64,000 nucleotides of DNA from Desulfuromonadaceae bacterium (GCA_028681335.1 JAQUIT010000002.1:124001-188000), one strand, 5' to 3'. Shown: positions 1-11,685, counted from the stretch's first letter. Numbers and translations: made by a program. The notes: generated by a model from the letters alone, not told the origin.

Positions 1-804
1 GATTCACTCGACATGACAAAGGTCTTTGCTGCATCCCGCTACGGCAAGGGGGATGGTGACGATTATCTCAACTGTCCGCTGGATGAGGAGGAATATACCC
101 GTTTCATTGATGAACTGAATCGTGGGGAGAAGGTCCCGGCGCGCGATTTTGAGAAGGTTGTTCACTTCGAAGGGTGTATGCCTGTCGAAGAGCTTGCGTC
201 GCGTGGTGTCGAAACGCTCCGTTTCGGCCCGATGAAGCCGGTCGGCTTGCTCAATCCGCATACCGGCCATGAGGCCCATGCCGTCATTCAGCTGCGTGCC
301 GAAAATCGGGCGAAGACCATGTATAATCTGGTTGGTTTTCAGACCAAGCTGACCTGGCCGGAGCAGCGGCGGGTTTTCCGCATGATCCCCGGGTTGGAAG
401 GGGCCGAATTCGTCCGTCTCGGTTCGATGCACCGCAACACATTTATCAACTCTCCGGCACTGCTGGAGTCAACTCAGCAGTTGAAGAGCGACCCGCGTAT
501 TCTCTTCGCCGGACAGATAACCGGGGTGGAGGGATATGTGGAGTCGGCCGGTAGTGGTTTTCTGGCCGGTCTAGCGGCAGCGGCTGTTGTCCTGGGCAAG
601 CCGGTGCCGGTGCCTTCACCGGAAACCGCGCTTGGTGCGCTGATCCATCATATTACGAATGCTGATACAAAACATTTCCAGCCGATGAATGTGAACTACG
701 GACTTTTTCCGGAACTGCCGGGAAGGGTCAAGAAGAAGGAGCGGCGGCAGAAGCTGGCGGAGCGTGCTTTGGCCGCTTTGGAAGAGTGGCGGGTAAAGCT
801 GTAA
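1..804 (+). CDS. trmFO: Methylenetetrahydrofolate--tRNA-(uracil-5-)-methyltransferase TrmFO, C-terminal part (5' end outside window)
   Basis: Frame open from position 1; motifs [52 protein letters not shown] typical of TrmFO. Confidence 0.95.
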   Translation, partial: DSLDMTKVFAASRYGKGDGDDYLNCPLDEEEYTRFIDELNRGEKVPARDFEKVVHFEGCMPVEELASRGVETLRFGPMKPVGLLNPHTGHEAHAVIQLRAENRAKTMYNLVGFQTKLTWPEQRRVFRMIPGLEGAEFVRLGSMHRNTFINSPALLESTQQLKSDPRILFAGQITGVEGYVESAGSGFLAGLAAAAVVLGKPVPVPSPETALGALIHHITNADTKHFQPMNVNYGLFPELPGRVKKKERRQKLAERALAALEEWRVKL

Positions 805-1027
805 GCCGCTCAAGGGTCATGTGCAGAGCTCCGGGAGCAGAGGTTTGATATTACTACAACAAACGTACCGTCGGTTAGCGGTTCACGAGGTCTTCTCCAA
901 GATAAGCTAAGGATGGAATCGCCGATAATACTAAAACCAGAGTAATATAGTTGAGAATAAATGTGATTTTGTCTATTCTGACAATATATGCAGAAATTAT
1001 TCGTGTCTCTGTTGAAAGGTTTTAAAA

Positions 1028-2308
1028 ATGGAACAACTAAATAGCGATCCCCTCAAACGGGTTGAAGATCAGCTGAAAAAATGTGTCAAATGTGGTGCCT
1101 GTCGCACTAACTGTCCGGCTTTTACCGCATTTCAACGTGAGCCGGCGGTGGCCCGCGGCAAGGTGGCGCTGGCGCAGCATATTATGGCGGACGATATCGA
1201 TCTGGATGACCAGACCTATATGGCGATGTCTAAATGTTTGCTCTGCGGCAGCTGCGTTGACAAATGTCCCAATGATGTGCCAACTGACGAGATTGTTATT
1301 GCCGCCCGCGAATCGCTGGCTAAAAAACGTGGTCTGACAACATTTCATGCTGCTGTTGGTCAGGTGATCAAGAACAGGGGGCGTATGAAGATGGGGGCCA
1401 AGATGGCCTCGTTGCTGGGGCCGCTCTTTTTCAAAAAAGTCCCTGAAACCTCCGGGCTCCGTTTGCGGTTTCCGGCCCCTTTTGTCGGTACCCAACGCTA
1501 TATTCCCGAAATTGCAAAAAAGAGTTTTATTGATCAGCATCCTGAAGTCATTCCCGGTGAGCCGGGGAAGCCGCGCATCGCTTTTTTTGTCGGTTGTATG
1601 ACCAATTTTGTTTATACCGATGTTGGTGAAGCCGCACTGGCCCTGTTTCGTCACCTTGGCTGCACTATCATTATTCCCAAAGGACAGCAGTGTTGCGGGC
1701 TGCCCGGCATGTCGGGCGGTGACCTGGCAACGGTGCGTGATCTGGCTGAAAAGAATCTTGCCGAATTTGAAAAATACGAAGTGGATTATGTCATGAGCGC
1801 CTGTGCTACGTGCGGTGGAGCATTACACCGCCTTTACCCGCTTGTGGTCGGGAAACGTAACCCTGAGTTGCGGGAGCGACTGGATGCACTGGCTAAAAAA
1901 ACTGTGGACGCTTCACAACTGCTGCACGAGCTGGGACTTGATCCTTCTGAAACCGGTATGGGCGAAGAGATCCGGGTCACCTATCACGACCCGTGCCACC
2001 TCCGTACACGCGGTATATCAAAACAGCCACGCGAACTGTTGAAGGGGGCACCCGGGGTTGAGTTGGTTGAGATGGAAGGGGCCGACAAGTGTTGCGGCCT
2101 CGGCGGGACTTTCAATGTTTATCACTATGACTCATCGATGGATATCAATAACGGCAAGAGCGAAGCGATCGTTGCCACCGGTGCCAGGGCCGTTGCCACC
2201 GGCTGTCCCGGCTGCATGATGCAGCTCTCTGACGGGCTTAAACAGCATGGTTCAAATGTGGAGGTTGTGCATACGCTGCAGCTGTTAGCACGCAGGCTAA
2301 AACAGTGA
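1028..2308 (+). CDS. (Fe-S)-binding protein, glycolate oxidase iron-sulfur subunit (GlcF)/CCG-domain family
   Basis: Two CxxCxxCxxxCP ferredoxin clusters near N-terminus and two CCG domains (CCGLPG, CCGLGG). Confidence 0.85.
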   Translation: MEQLNSDPLKRVEDQLKKCVKCGACRTNCPAFTAFQREPAVARGKVALAQHIMADDIDLDDQTYMAMSKCLLCGSCVDKCPNDVPTDEIVIAARESLAKKRGLTTFHAAVGQVIKNRGRMKMGAKMASLLGPLFFKKVPETSGLRLRFPAPFVGTQRYIPEIAKKSFIDQHPEVIPGEPGKPRIAFFVGCMTNFVYTDVGEAALALFRHLGCTIIIPKGQQCCGLPGMSGGDLATVRDLAEKNLAEFEKYEVDYVMSACATCGGALHRLYPLVVGKRNPELRERLDALAKKTVDASQLLHELGLDPSETGMGEEIRVTYHDPCHLRTRGISKQPRELLKGAPGVELVEMEGADKCCGLGGTFNVYHYDSSMDINNGKSEAIVATGARAVATGCPGCMMQLSDGLKQHGSNVEVVHTLQLLARRLKQ

Positions 2309-2454
2309 ACTATTATTTTATCTTAAATAAATTTGCTTTTATTTATACTATTGTTCTTTCGTCTGCTTTGAAGGAATTTTATTGACATTATAAAGCAAAT
2401 TGTATACAAACCCCGCATGGAAACTGAGTTTTACTTTTAAGAGCAGGGGTTTGG

Positions 2455-3018
2455 ATGCGTGAATTCAACATTGGGGCTAAAATTAAGAAGCTCCGGCTTT
2501 CAAAAAAACTGACCCTTCAGGCTGTTGCCAGAGAGACCGGGTTTTCTCCGGCTCTCATTTCTCAAATAGAGAATAATAATGTTTCCCCCCCGATTGCTAC
2601 CCTGTCCAGAATCGCAAAGTTCTTTGATGTTAAAATTGGTGTTTTCTTCACGGAAGATGAAGAAGAGTGTCGTTTTGAAGTTGTCCGTGCACACGAACGC
2701 AAGGCGATTCCGCGCGTTATCTCCAAGGCAGGTACCAGCCAGGGCTATTCCTACGAATCACTCTCCTTTCATAAGCAAAACAAGAAGATGGAGCCATTCC
2801 TTCTCTCTATTACCGAAAAAGCGCTTGAAGAGAACACCTACAGTCACGACGGTGAAGAGTTCCTTTTTGTCATAAAGGGGACTGCGGAGCTTGTTCTTGA
2901 GGAAAAGCGCATTGTTCTCGAAGAGGGGGACTGTGTTTATTTTGATTCGTCATTAAAACATCGCCTACTTTCAAAAGACGGCACCGAAGTCAAAGTGCTG
3001 GCCGTTGTTACCCGCTAA
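2455..3018 (+). CDS. XRE-family transcriptional regulator with C-terminal cupin domain
   Basis: N-terminal HTH (IKKLRLSKKLTLQAVARETGFSPALISQIENN), C-terminal cupin (GEEFLFVIKGTAELVLEEKRIVLEEGDCVYFDSSLKHR). Confidence 0.9.
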   Translation: MREFNIGAKIKKLRLSKKLTLQAVARETGFSPALISQIENNNVSPPIATLSRIAKFFDVKIGVFFTEDEEECRFEVVRAHERKAIPRVISKAGTSQGYSYESLSFHKQNKKMEPFLLSITEKALEENTYSHDGEEFLFVIKGTAELVLEEKRIVLEEGDCVYFDSSLKHRLLSKDGTEVKVLAVVTR

Positions 3019-3164
3019 AAACATCCCTGCTCAAGCTCTGTTGGGGTAAAAACTTTTAATCCCAGCTACTTGATCTTTGCCACAATGAATACATTAAGCA
3101 AGATGGAAATTCTATAAGTCATTACATACAAGATCGATATTAATAAACCGGAAGGGTGGCGAAG

Positions 3165-4889
3165 ATGTCAAAAAAAGCAATTAAACCATCACTAAAAAAC
3201 CCGTTTGCACCGCAAGAAACTGTTGAATTTACTATTCCAGGTGAAATACCGGGGAAAAAGGGTGGCTATGAAGATGCCATGCAGGCCGGTCACGACCTGA
3301 TTCAGCGCCCAGTAAAATCTGTCAGTATCGCCCAGATTGAGAAGCAGCACTTCAAAAAGCGTATGACCGTATGGGAACGTATTCGCGTGCTGACGGAAAA
3401 CGACCCGAACATCCTGTTCCAGAACTGGGGCAAAAATCTTGACGGTGCTTCACTGGTCACCGGCATACTCAACATCAATGGCCGCGACGTTGCTATCTAT
3501 GGTCACGATTTCACGGTAAGGGCCGGTTCTATCGATGCCACCAATGGTCGTAAGCTGGCGTTGCTGTTCCAGATGGCGGGTGAGAAGGGTATCCCGCTGA
3601 TCGGCATGAATGACTCTGCCGGAGCGTTCGTACCTGCCGGCGTTGGCGGCTTGGATGGCTACGCTGAAGCGTTTACGGCGCTGCGCAAGATCAGTGGCGT
3701 TGTCCCCTCCATTATGTGCATGTTCGGTTTTAATGCCGGCGGCGGCAGTTACCTGCCTCGTCAGGGGAGCTTCCTGATTCAGCCGCAAGATACTTTTTTC
3801 GGTCTGACCGGACCAGGGGTTGTTAAGTCGGTTCTTGGTGAGGACGTGACTCCTGAAGATCTCGGTGGACCGAAGGTTCATGGACAGTCAGGTGTTGCCG
3901 ATATGACCGTCGAAGACGAAGTGGATGCTCTGCGTACCGCCCTGCAACTCCTTTCCTATCTGCCTGACAACAATAGTGTTATGGCCCGTTATCGCGAAAC
4001 CAGCGACCCGCTGGATCGCAAAACCTGGGAGATTAATACCCTGCTCAAGAAAGCCTTCAACTCTCCTACAGGCTTTAATACCCCTTTTGATGTTTCCATC
4101 ATGATCCAGCAGATCTGTGACCACGGTGATTACTTTGAACTGCAACGTGACCGGGCCCGTGAGGCTGTCACCGCCCTCGGACGTCTGGGTGGCAATGTTG
4201 TCGGATTTGTCGCCAACAATAGCGCCGTTGCATCCGGCCAGATTACGGTTGATTCCGCCTATAAGATTGCCCGCTTCAACCGTTTCTGCAATATTTACAA
4301 TATCCCGATGATCTTCATGGAAGATACCACCGGCTTCCTGCCTGGACGTGAGCAGGAGGGCCGCGGTATTGTTCAGGCCGGCCGTGCCATGCTCGATTCC
4401 ATTGTCGATATCAGAACTCCGCGCATCCTGCTGATTATCCGTAACGCCTACGGCGGTGCCTATGCATCGTACAACAACTACCCAACCGGTGCTGATCTGG
4501 TACTGGCGCTGCCGACGACCCGCCTCGCAGTTATGGGGCCTGCCGGTAAGGAGTTCGTTTATAAGGACGAAGTGCGCAAGATGCGGGCTGCTGCTGCTGA
4601 TCGCGTAAAGCAGGGTGTACAGGAGCGTGTCGCCGCCGGTATGTCCCCAGGTGAGGCTAAAAAGGATGCCGAAAAAGATGCTGCTGATTGGCTGAAGATT
4701 GAGGACGCAGCATTGAATCTCCGCTATGAAAAAGAACTGATGAATCCGAAAGAAGGTCTGGCACTGGGATCGATCTCCTCACTAGTCATGCCGACCGACC
4801 TGCGCAAGGTGCTGGGAGAGAACATGAACTTCTTCCTGCGCCATTACAAGCCGGGCCCGATGCAGGCCGTACAGCGTGAGTTCCATTAA
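3165..4889 (+). CDS. Acyl-CoA (propionyl/methylmalonyl-CoA) carboxyltransferase subunit
   Basis: Carboxyltransferase family protein; ATG 3165 preceded by GGAAGG (track start 3156 is GTG). Confidence 0.85.
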   Translation: MSKKAIKPSLKNPFAPQETVEFTIPGEIPGKKGGYEDAMQAGHDLIQRPVKSVSIAQIEKQHFKKRMTVWERIRVLTENDPNILFQNWGKNLDGASLVTGILNINGRDVAIYGHDFTVRAGSIDATNGRKLALLFQMAGEKGIPLIGMNDSAGAFVPAGVGGLDGYAEAFTALRKISGVVPSIMCMFGFNAGGGSYLPRQGSFLIQPQDTFFGLTGPGVVKSVLGEDVTPEDLGGPKVHGQSGVADMTVEDEVDALRTALQLLSYLPDNNSVMARYRETSDPLDRKTWEINTLLKKAFNSPTGFNTPFDVSIMIQQICDHGDYFELQRDRAREAVTALGRLGGNVVGFVANNSAVASGQITVDSAYKIARFNRFCNIYNIPMIFMEDTTGFLPGREQEGRGIVQAGRAMLDSIVDIRTPRILLIIRNAYGGAYASYNNYPTGADLVLALPTTRLAVMGPAGKEFVYKDEVRKMRAAAADRVKQGVQERVAAGMSPGEAKKDAEKDAADWLKIEDAALNLRYEKELMNPKEGLALGSISSLVMPTDLRKVLGENMNFFLRHYKPGPMQAVQREFH

Positions 4890-4922
4890 TTTTACTCATT
4901 CCAGATTGGAGATATAGAAACC

Positions 4923-7820
4923 ATGTCACAGCCCGATTATTACAAACACAATCCACTGATTCACCGGGACCGTAAATTGAACCGCTCTTCCTCCGAGTGG
5001 GTACGTTCCTTTTCCTGCGAGGATCTGAAGCCGCTTATCGTCTGCCGTGGCCCGATCCGCAAGGAGGCGATGGATGTTTATGAAGAGATGGGTATTACCC
5101 ACTACGGCATCCTGCTTTCCGAAAAAGACTCGATCATTTATGCCAATGCGCTGGCGCCGGAACTGCGTCAGTTGACCGATTCACGCCGTGTCCACCGGGT
5201 GCCTGATTACTCCGGTGCCAGCAAGGAAGAACGTGTCGAACGCATCAACCAGATCATCCAGATGGCCAAGGATAACGGTTACGATTCTATCTTCGCCGGT
5301 TACGGCTTCATGGCCGAGGATGAAGAGTTTGTTGCTGCCATTGAAAAGGCGGGGCTCAGCTTTATCGGACCATGTGCCGCAACCCAGGCCAAGGCCGGTA
5401 AGAAAGACGAGGCCAAACGGACAGCCCTGCAGGTGAATGTCAGTGTTACCCCTGGTGTGAACAATGTTACTGCGCTGACGCTGATCAAAAAATACCCGAC
5501 CCGCGAGAAGCTGCTCAAGATCGTTGAAGCCGAAGAGTTGGTCTGTGACGAAAAGATTCTGAAGGACAAGGCGCTTGCCATTGAGACTCTGGCCGATCAT
5601 ATCCTGATGGCCTCGTACAGTAAGGGTGTCGACCTGTTTTCCGTTGAAGAGCTCTCTGCCCAGGTCCAGGCTGAAGTGACTGAACTGTTTAAAAAATATC
5701 CGCAGAGCCGCTTCCGTATCAAGGCGATCGGTGGCGGTGGCGGCAAGGGACAGCGTATCGTTGGAGCGTCGCTGTTGGCGGCAAAAAACGCTGACGACAA
5801 GGCTATTGCCAAGGCTGCTGCCGAGGCACCTGCCATGGTGCGTGAAGTCCTGAACGAGGTTAAGGCAAACGGCGTCGGCGATAACAAAAACGTCCTGATC
5901 GAGCTCAATATCGAACAGACCCGCCACAACGAAATCCAGCTGCTCGGCAACGGTGAGTGGTGTATCTCGCTGGGCGGACGTGACTGCTCCCTGCAGATGC
6001 ATGAGCAGAAACTTCTCGAGGTCTCCGTTACCCAGGAAGGGTTGATGACCGCCATTCTAAAAGCTAAGGCTGCAGGACGCAAGGCTGAAGTCAAGGCGCT
6101 GGAAAGCGACCTGAAGGTGCTGGCACGTATGGAAGAGGAGTCGGCTCGATTCGGTCAGGCTGTTGGGCTTGACTCCGCCTCAACCTTCGAGTGCATCGTT
6201 GACCGCGACCGTCATTTTTTCATGGAGGTCAACACCCGTATCCAGGTTGAACACCGAGTTACCGAGCTCTGCTACAGCCTCAAATTTACCAACCCAGCTG
6301 ACGACAAGGACTTTTTCATCGTTGAATCCCTTGTAGAGGCGATGGCTCTCCTGGCAAAGCACAAGAAGCGCCTCCCGAAGCCGGAGCGTGTAGTTCGCTT
6401 TAATGCCTCTGTCGAGGCTCGCCTCAATGCAACCGATGCGTCACTGTCACCCCATGCCGGCGGCATGATCCGCTACTGGTCAAAGCCGATCAAGGGTGAA
6501 GTGCGTGACGACCAGGGCATCTGCATGACCAACCCGGATACCGGCATCTTCATGAAATACAAGGTAGCCGGTGCCTATGATTCCAATATCGCCCTGCTCC
6601 TCACCAAGGGGGATGACCGCCTGGCAAGTTATGAGCGTCTCTCCGAAGTGTTGTGCAGCACTACGCTGAATGGCAGCGCCCTGGCCACTAATCTTGAATT
6701 CCATTACGGACTGGTGAGCTGGTTCCTCGGGCGCAACGTCATGGCCAAGCCGACGACCCGCTTCGTTGTGCCTTACCTGGCGCTGGTCGGTACACTCAAG
6801 GAAGAGTCAAACAAGCTGGATGTTGTGTACGCATTCTTCCAGATGAAAAAGCACTACGCAAAACAGATCTCCGAGCAGTATGCCGATCAACCTGATGTCT
6901 GCGCCAAAGAGCTGAAAAACATGTCGGCCCTGCTTGATCGCAAAGGCACCCTGATTACCCGTCCCATGGAGCGGCTCCTTAACGACCCGCACCTGCTTTC
7001 CGGCTGGCTGAGCTTGAATACGAAGAATTTCCGTATTGAGAAGGGTAAGGTTGTCTGGCTCAGAAACCCGCTCGGTGTACTCAAGGACACCTACGAGTAC
7101 CTGCATATGAATTACCGTCCGCATAAACCTGCGGCAGAAATCATTTGGGATCACGATAACGAACTGCTACAGCAATCGCTTCATTTCTCCCGTACGTTGC
7201 GTGAGAAGTTCGGGCTGGAGCGGGATGAGTATTTCAAGCTCAATGAACTGGTGAAGAAGGAAAAACCGCAGGCCGGTTTTGATGCAGAAACATGGGAGCA
7301 GATTCGTTCCGCTCACTATGGTTATGAAGCCGGGCTCGAATTGCTGGGCATGCTGTTCCTGGTCGGTGATAACACCAAGTTCTGGGATATGAAAGTACAG
7401 GACGATCTGGAGGTCGTGATCCCTGACTACCTGACCGACCTGGATCTGCAGGCACGGATGAAGAAAATCCTGGTACCGCCACCGGCAACCAAGGCTGATG
7501 AGATTGTTGCCGTCTGCGGCGGCATGTACTATGGTCAGGAAGCCCCCGGTCTGCCGACGTTTGTAACCGAAGGTATGCATTTTGAAAAGGATCAGCCACT
7601 CTACATCATTGAAGTCATGAAGATGTTCAATACGATCCGGGCACCGTTTTCCGGTACAATCGACAAAATAATCATGGAAGGCGCCGATGGTTCAATCGTC
7701 CAGAAAGGGCAGCCGCTCTTCAAGATCACCCCGGACGAAAAATTTGTCGATGTCGACCCGAAACTGGTTGAAAAAGAAAAGCGCGAGTGTACAGCGGAAT
7801 ATTTGAAGGCTGTACTTTAA
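4923..7820 (+). CDS. Biotin carboxylase fused to biotin carboxyl carrier domain (acyl-CoA carboxylase subunit)
   Basis: ATP-grasp motif GGGGGKGQRIV, EVNTRIQVEH; C-terminal biotinylation motif EVMKMF. Confidence 0.9.
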   Translation: MSQPDYYKHNPLIHRDRKLNRSSSEWVRSFSCEDLKPLIVCRGPIRKEAMDVYEEMGITHYGILLSEKDSIIYANALAPELRQLTDSRRVHRVPDYSGASKEERVERINQIIQMAKDNGYDSIFAGYGFMAEDEEFVAAIEKAGLSFIGPCAATQAKAGKKDEAKRTALQVNVSVTPGVNNVTALTLIKKYPTREKLLKIVEAEELVCDEKILKDKALAIETLADHILMASYSKGVDLFSVEELSAQVQAEVTELFKKYPQSRFRIKAIGGGGGKGQRIVGASLLAAKNADDKAIAKAAAEAPAMVREVLNEVKANGVGDNKNVLIELNIEQTRHNEIQLLGNGEWCISLGGRDCSLQMHEQKLLEVSVTQEGLMTAILKAKAAGRKAEVKALESDLKVLARMEEESARFGQAVGLDSASTFECIVDRDRHFFMEVNTRIQVEHRVTELCYSLKFTNPADDKDFFIVESLVEAMALLAKHKKRLPKPERVVRFNASVEARLNATDASLSPHAGGMIRYWSKPIKGEVRDDQGICMTNPDTGIFMKYKVAGAYDSNIALLLTKGDDRLASYERLSEVLCSTTLNGSALATNLEFHYGLVSWFLGRNVMAKPTTRFVVPYLALVGTLKEESNKLDVVYAFFQMKKHYAKQISEQYADQPDVCAKELKNMSALLDRKGTLITRPMERLLNDPHLLSGWLSLNTKNFRIEKGKVVWLRNPLGVLKDTYEYLHMNYRPHKPAAEIIWDHDNELLQQSLHFSRTLREKFGLERDEYFKLNELVKKEKPQAGFDAETWEQIRSAHYGYEAGLELLGMLFLVGDNTKFWDMKVQDDLEVVIPDYLTDLDLQARMKKILVPPPATKADEIVAVCGGMYYGQEAPGLPTFVTEGMHFEKDQPLYIIEVMKMFNTIRAPFSGTIDKIIMEGADGSIVQKGQPLFKITPDEKFVDVDPKLVEKEKRECTAEYLKAVL

Positions 7821-7957
7821 TACTATCCTGATACATAGGCGCACCGAGAAAGGCTGACGGCAAGAGATTGGAACAATATTCCCGAACCTCTTGCCTTTGG
7901 CTTTTCTAAAACTTTTGTTTTGGCAGTGTTCAATTCTGATGGAATGGAGAAATAGCT

Positions 7958-9610
7958 ATGAGCATCAACGACAGCAAGCAGAAGTGGAATGAAAAAGTTG
8001 CCAAAGGGATCGCTAAGTCACCTGAGCGGATGGAAAAGTTTCTGACGACCTCCAACATCGAGATGGAACGCTGCTTCACCCCCGGCTTCGACTACCCAGG
8101 TTATGAAGAGCAGTTGGGCTTCCCCGGTGAATATCCCTACACTCGCGGCGTTCAACCGACCATGTACCGCGGTCGTTTCTGGACCATGCGCCAGTACGCC
8201 GGCTTCGGCACCGCCAAAGAATCCAACGAACGTTACAAGTACCTGCTCTCTGCCGGCCAGACCGGACTTTCTATCGCCTTTGACCTGCCGACCCAGATGG
8301 GATATGACTCCGACGCCGGCATGAGTCTCGGTGAGGTCGGCAAAGTCGGCGTTGCTATCGACTCGCTGGCCGATATGGAAATTCTTTTCGACGGCATTCC
8401 GCTCGACAAGGTCTCCACCTCCATGACGATCAACTCCACCGCCGCAATCCTGCTCTGCATGTATATTGCCGTAGCGGAAAAACAGGGGGTGTCAGCGGAC
8501 AAAATCTCCGGCACGATCCAGAACGACATCCTCAAAGAGTATATGGCTCGCGGCACTTACATTTATCCGCCCAAAGAATCCATGAGGATCATCACCGACA
8601 TCTTCGCCTACTGCAAAGATAACGTACCCAAGTGGAATACCATCTCCATCTCCGGCTACCACATCCGTGAAGCGGGCTCCAGCGCTGTGCAGGAAGTCGC
8701 CTTCACTCTTGCCGACGGCATCGCCTATGTAGACGCCGCCATCAAGGCGGGTCTGGAAGTGGATGAATTTGCCCCACGTTTGGCCTTTTTCTTCAACGCC
8801 CACAATAACCTCTTTGAAGAGGTCGCCAAGTTCCGTGCTGCTCGCCGTATCTGGGGTAAAATCATGGTAGAGCGCTTTGGCGCCAAAGATCCCAAATCGC
8901 AGATGCTCCGTTTTCACACCCAGACCGCCGGCTGTACCCTTACTGCACAGCAGCCGGACAACAACATCATGCGCGTCACGATCCAGGCCCTGGCCGCGGT
9001 TCTTGGCGGCACACAGTCACTGCACACCAACTCCCGTGACGAAGCGCTGGCGCTGCCGACCGAAGATTCGGTGCGTATTGCCCTCCGCACCCAACAGGTA
9101 ATTGCTTACGAATCCGGCGCCGCAGATTCCGTCGACCCGCTGGCCGGATCGTTCCTGGTGGAATCGTTGACCGACCGGATCGAAAAGGAAGCACTGGAAT
9201 ACATCGACAAGATCGATAAGCTGGGTGGCGCCGTCGAGGCAATCTCACGCGGTTTCCAGCAGAAAGAGATCCAGGATTCGGCCTACGCCTACCAGAAATC
9301 GATCGAGAAGGACGAGCTGATCATCGTCGGTGTTAACAAGTTCACCGTCAAAGAGCCGGCACCGACCGGTCTGCTGAGGGTCAAGGAAGAGGTGGAAATC
9401 TCCCAGAAGAAATCACTGGCTGCTATGAAAGGTGGCCGGGACAACGCTGCTGTCGTCGCAACACTCGCGGCGCTTACTACAGCGGCAAAAGGGACGGACA
9501 ACCTGATGCCGCACATCCTGGCGGCAGTCAAAGCCTATGCGACCCTGGGCGAGATAGCAGATGTCTTTAGAGGGGTGTTTGGAAAACATACCGAGACGGT
9601 AGTACTGTAA
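7958..9610 (+). CDS. Methylmalonyl-CoA mutase, large (catalytic) subunit without B12-binding domain
   Basis: [51 protein letters not shown]; 550 aa. Confidence 0.93.
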   Translation: MSINDSKQKWNEKVAKGIAKSPERMEKFLTTSNIEMERCFTPGFDYPGYEEQLGFPGEYPYTRGVQPTMYRGRFWTMRQYAGFGTAKESNERYKYLLSAGQTGLSIAFDLPTQMGYDSDAGMSLGEVGKVGVAIDSLADMEILFDGIPLDKVSTSMTINSTAAILLCMYIAVAEKQGVSADKISGTIQNDILKEYMARGTYIYPPKESMRIITDIFAYCKDNVPKWNTISISGYHIREAGSSAVQEVAFTLADGIAYVDAAIKAGLEVDEFAPRLAFFFNAHNNLFEEVAKFRAARRIWGKIMVERFGAKDPKSQMLRFHTQTAGCTLTAQQPDNNIMRVTIQALAAVLGGTQSLHTNSRDEALALPTEDSVRIALRTQQVIAYESGAADSVDPLAGSFLVESLTDRIEKEALEYIDKIDKLGGAVEAISRGFQQKEIQDSAYAYQKSIEKDELIIVGVNKFTVKEPAPTGLLRVKEEVEISQKKSLAAMKGGRDNAAVVATLAALTTAAKGTDNLMPHILAAVKAYATLGEIADVFRGVFGKHTETVVL

Positions 9611-9678
9611 TTGTTGCAAAAAAGTTACAACCCTGTAACCCGATTTTAAGAATAAACGTGTACTGTGCGGGAGGTTAG

Positions 9679-10083
9679 ATGCTTACAAAAATTAACCATA
9701 TCGGTGTTGCCGTAAAATCGCTCAATGATACAATACCGTTTTATCAAGACACTCTTGGTATGACCCTTGCCGGCATCGAGGAGGTCTCCGAGCAGAAGGT
9801 TCGCGTCGCCATGCTGCAGATCGGCGAGTCAATGATAGAGTTGCTGGAACCGACTTCGGCAGAGAGCCCGATTGCCACATTCATCGATAAAAACGGTTGC
9901 GGAATACATCACATAGCTTACGAAGTTGATGATATTGAAAAAGTCATTGCCAAGCTGTTGGGAGAAGGTGCCCGTATGATAGATGAAAAGCCGCGCCAAG
10001 GCGCTCACGGCACCAGTATTGCGTTTATTCATCCCAAAAGCAGTAATGGCGTGTTGACTGAGCTGTGTCAGGCAGGTCACTGA
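9679..10083 (+). CDS. mce: Methylmalonyl-CoA epimerase
   Basis: VOC-fold protein INHIGVAVKSLNDTIPFYQDTLG, GCGIHHIAYEVDDI; adjacent to mutase. Confidence 0.92.
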   Translation: MLTKINHIGVAVKSLNDTIPFYQDTLGMTLAGIEEVSEQKVRVAMLQIGESMIELLEPTSAESPIATFIDKNGCGIHHIAYEVDDIEKVIAKLLGEGARMIDEKPRQGAHGTSIAFIHPKSSNGVLTELCQAGH

Positions 10084-10159
10084 CTTTTGTGTTTAACCGT
10101 AAAAATAATACGCCATTCTGTTTTTATTGTTATTTAGAGGCGTAAATGTTAATTTTAGG

Positions 10160-10187
10160 TTGACATGCGTTTTATTTGTTGTATATT
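10160..10187 (+). promoter_or_regulatory. Putative sigma70 promoter for porin gene (TTGACA-16-TATATT)
   Basis: TTGACA 10160-10165, TATATT 10182-10187. Confidence 0.6.
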
Positions 10188-10539
10188 CCGCTCAGCTAAA
10201 TAGAACAATACTGAAACAAACGAACCGACCAAGTAGCTAACCGATTTATCTATTGAGAGCCAGTACTGTTGGCATCGACGACCGGGAGCGAAACATACTG
10301 TGAACGTTTCAGAAGTTATAAATAGTCGTTTTATCGTAAACATACCTTCAAACAACGGTCTCCAGCCGCTTGCTTGAAGGTATTTGTGTTTAAAGGGCCT
10401 TTTGTTTCTGATGGTAAAATTGTACGAGATGTTCAGGCCAAATCTACTCCGAAAGGTGGTGAGCAGCGGCATCATATTAATCCGACAGTAAGTTAACCAA
10501 CGTTGTAGATGCAACTACTATAAAATGGGAGGAACACAC

Positions 10540-11658
10540 ATGAATTTCAAAAAAGTCGTAACAATCGCAGCAGCAGCTGGTGCACTGACAGCATTGGCCA
10601 TTCCGGCAATGGCAGAACTTACACCTTATGCATCTGTACGTTTGGGTCTGTTCAACCAGACTTACTCACCGGTAACCGGCTCAAGCGTCAATGATACCGA
10701 TCTTGATCTGGCAAGAAACAGCCGCTTTGGTGTGAGAGGTACTACCGGTAAGATTGGTGGTGTTGTTGAGATGGGTCTGGTTGGTTCCAGCGCAACTTCT
10801 CCTGGCAATGCCGGTAGTGTTGAGCAGCATGGTGTTTATACTCGTTTGATCTATGGTACTTATGCTTTTGATGCCGGCACTCTGCTTGTCGGTCAGGATT
10901 ATAGCAACAACTGGGTGGCCTCTGCGCAGGTTGCACTGGCTGATAATGGTTTCTCCGGTTATGGCGCCCTTGATAACAAGCGTCAGCCACAGATCAAGTT
11001 CACCATGAAAAATGGTCTTTACGGTGCTTTGATTGCACCGACCTCAGTTAGCTATGGCCTTTTAACAACGGCTTCAACTACTGATTACAAAGTGACGGTG
11101 CCTGAGTTAAATGTTGGTTACAAGGGTAAAGTTGGTGACGTTAATTTCAATGTTGGTGGCCTTCTTTTAACAGCTAAAACTGCCAACACAGGTGGCGATA
11201 CAATGACCGCTTATCTTGGTTATGCCGACGCTAAATATACCGCTGGCCCTGCTTCTGTTCTTGTTAACTTCGGTTATGGTCAGAACACCGGTAACATGGG
11301 GATTGCTTCTGGTTTAAACGGCGCGACAAACGTTTATAAAACAACTGCAGCAGTAGTTGGTTTCCTCCCCGTAATACCCGCTGGAGATGTTAAAACAATC
11401 GAAGGTTTCATCCAGGGCGGCTATGCCGTTTCCGACATGGTTGCAGTAAATGCCGGTTTCGGTTATGTCTCTGACGATAAGGATGGCACTGATAAAGCTG
11501 ACGCAAGATACTCAATCTTCGTTAATGCCCCTATCACTGTAGCCAAAGGTTTTTCGGTAACTCCTGAATTCGATTACTTCGACGAACTTAAGGACAACGC
11601 AGGCAACAAGCAGGGCAATAGATATGTTGTAGGTGCAAAACTGCAGATGGATTTCTAA
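10540..11658 (+). CDS. Outer-membrane porin-like beta-barrel protein
   Basis: Signal peptide MNFKKVVTIAAAAGALTALAIPAMA; repeated aromatic/glycine strands ending in F; GGAGG upstream of ATG 10540 (track start 10525). Confidence 0.75.
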   Translation: MNFKKVVTIAAAAGALTALAIPAMAELTPYASVRLGLFNQTYSPVTGSSVNDTDLDLARNSRFGVRGTTGKIGGVVEMGLVGSSATSPGNAGSVEQHGVYTRLIYGTYAFDAGTLLVGQDYSNNWVASAQVALADNGFSGYGALDNKRQPQIKFTMKNGLYGALIAPTSVSYGLLTTASTTDYKVTVPELNVGYKGKVGDVNFNVGGLLLTAKTANTGGDTMTAYLGYADAKYTAGPASVLVNFGYGQNTGNMGIASGLNGATNVYKTTAAVVGFLPVIPAGDVKTIEGFIQGGYAVSDMVAVNAGFGYVSDDKDGTDKADARYSIFVNAPITVAKGFSVTPEFDYFDELKDNAGNKQGNRYVVGAKLQMDF

Positions 11659-11685
11659 GGAACTGCTTGACAGCAGTGCAACCAA

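Noticed and set aside
5181-6094. Long antisense ORFs opposite the biotin carboxylase gene (5181-6002, 5597-6094 minus)
   Set aside because: Shadow ORFs over a strongly conserved gene; no RBS or recognisable domain
10260-10320. GEMM (c-di-GMP) riboswitch in the porin leader
   Set aside because: CCGGGAGCGAAAC only superficially resembles GEMM; other conserved elements are missing
10155-10514. 119-aa minus-strand ORF in the porin leader
   Set aside because: Lies over a clear promoter and leader; no RBS or domain
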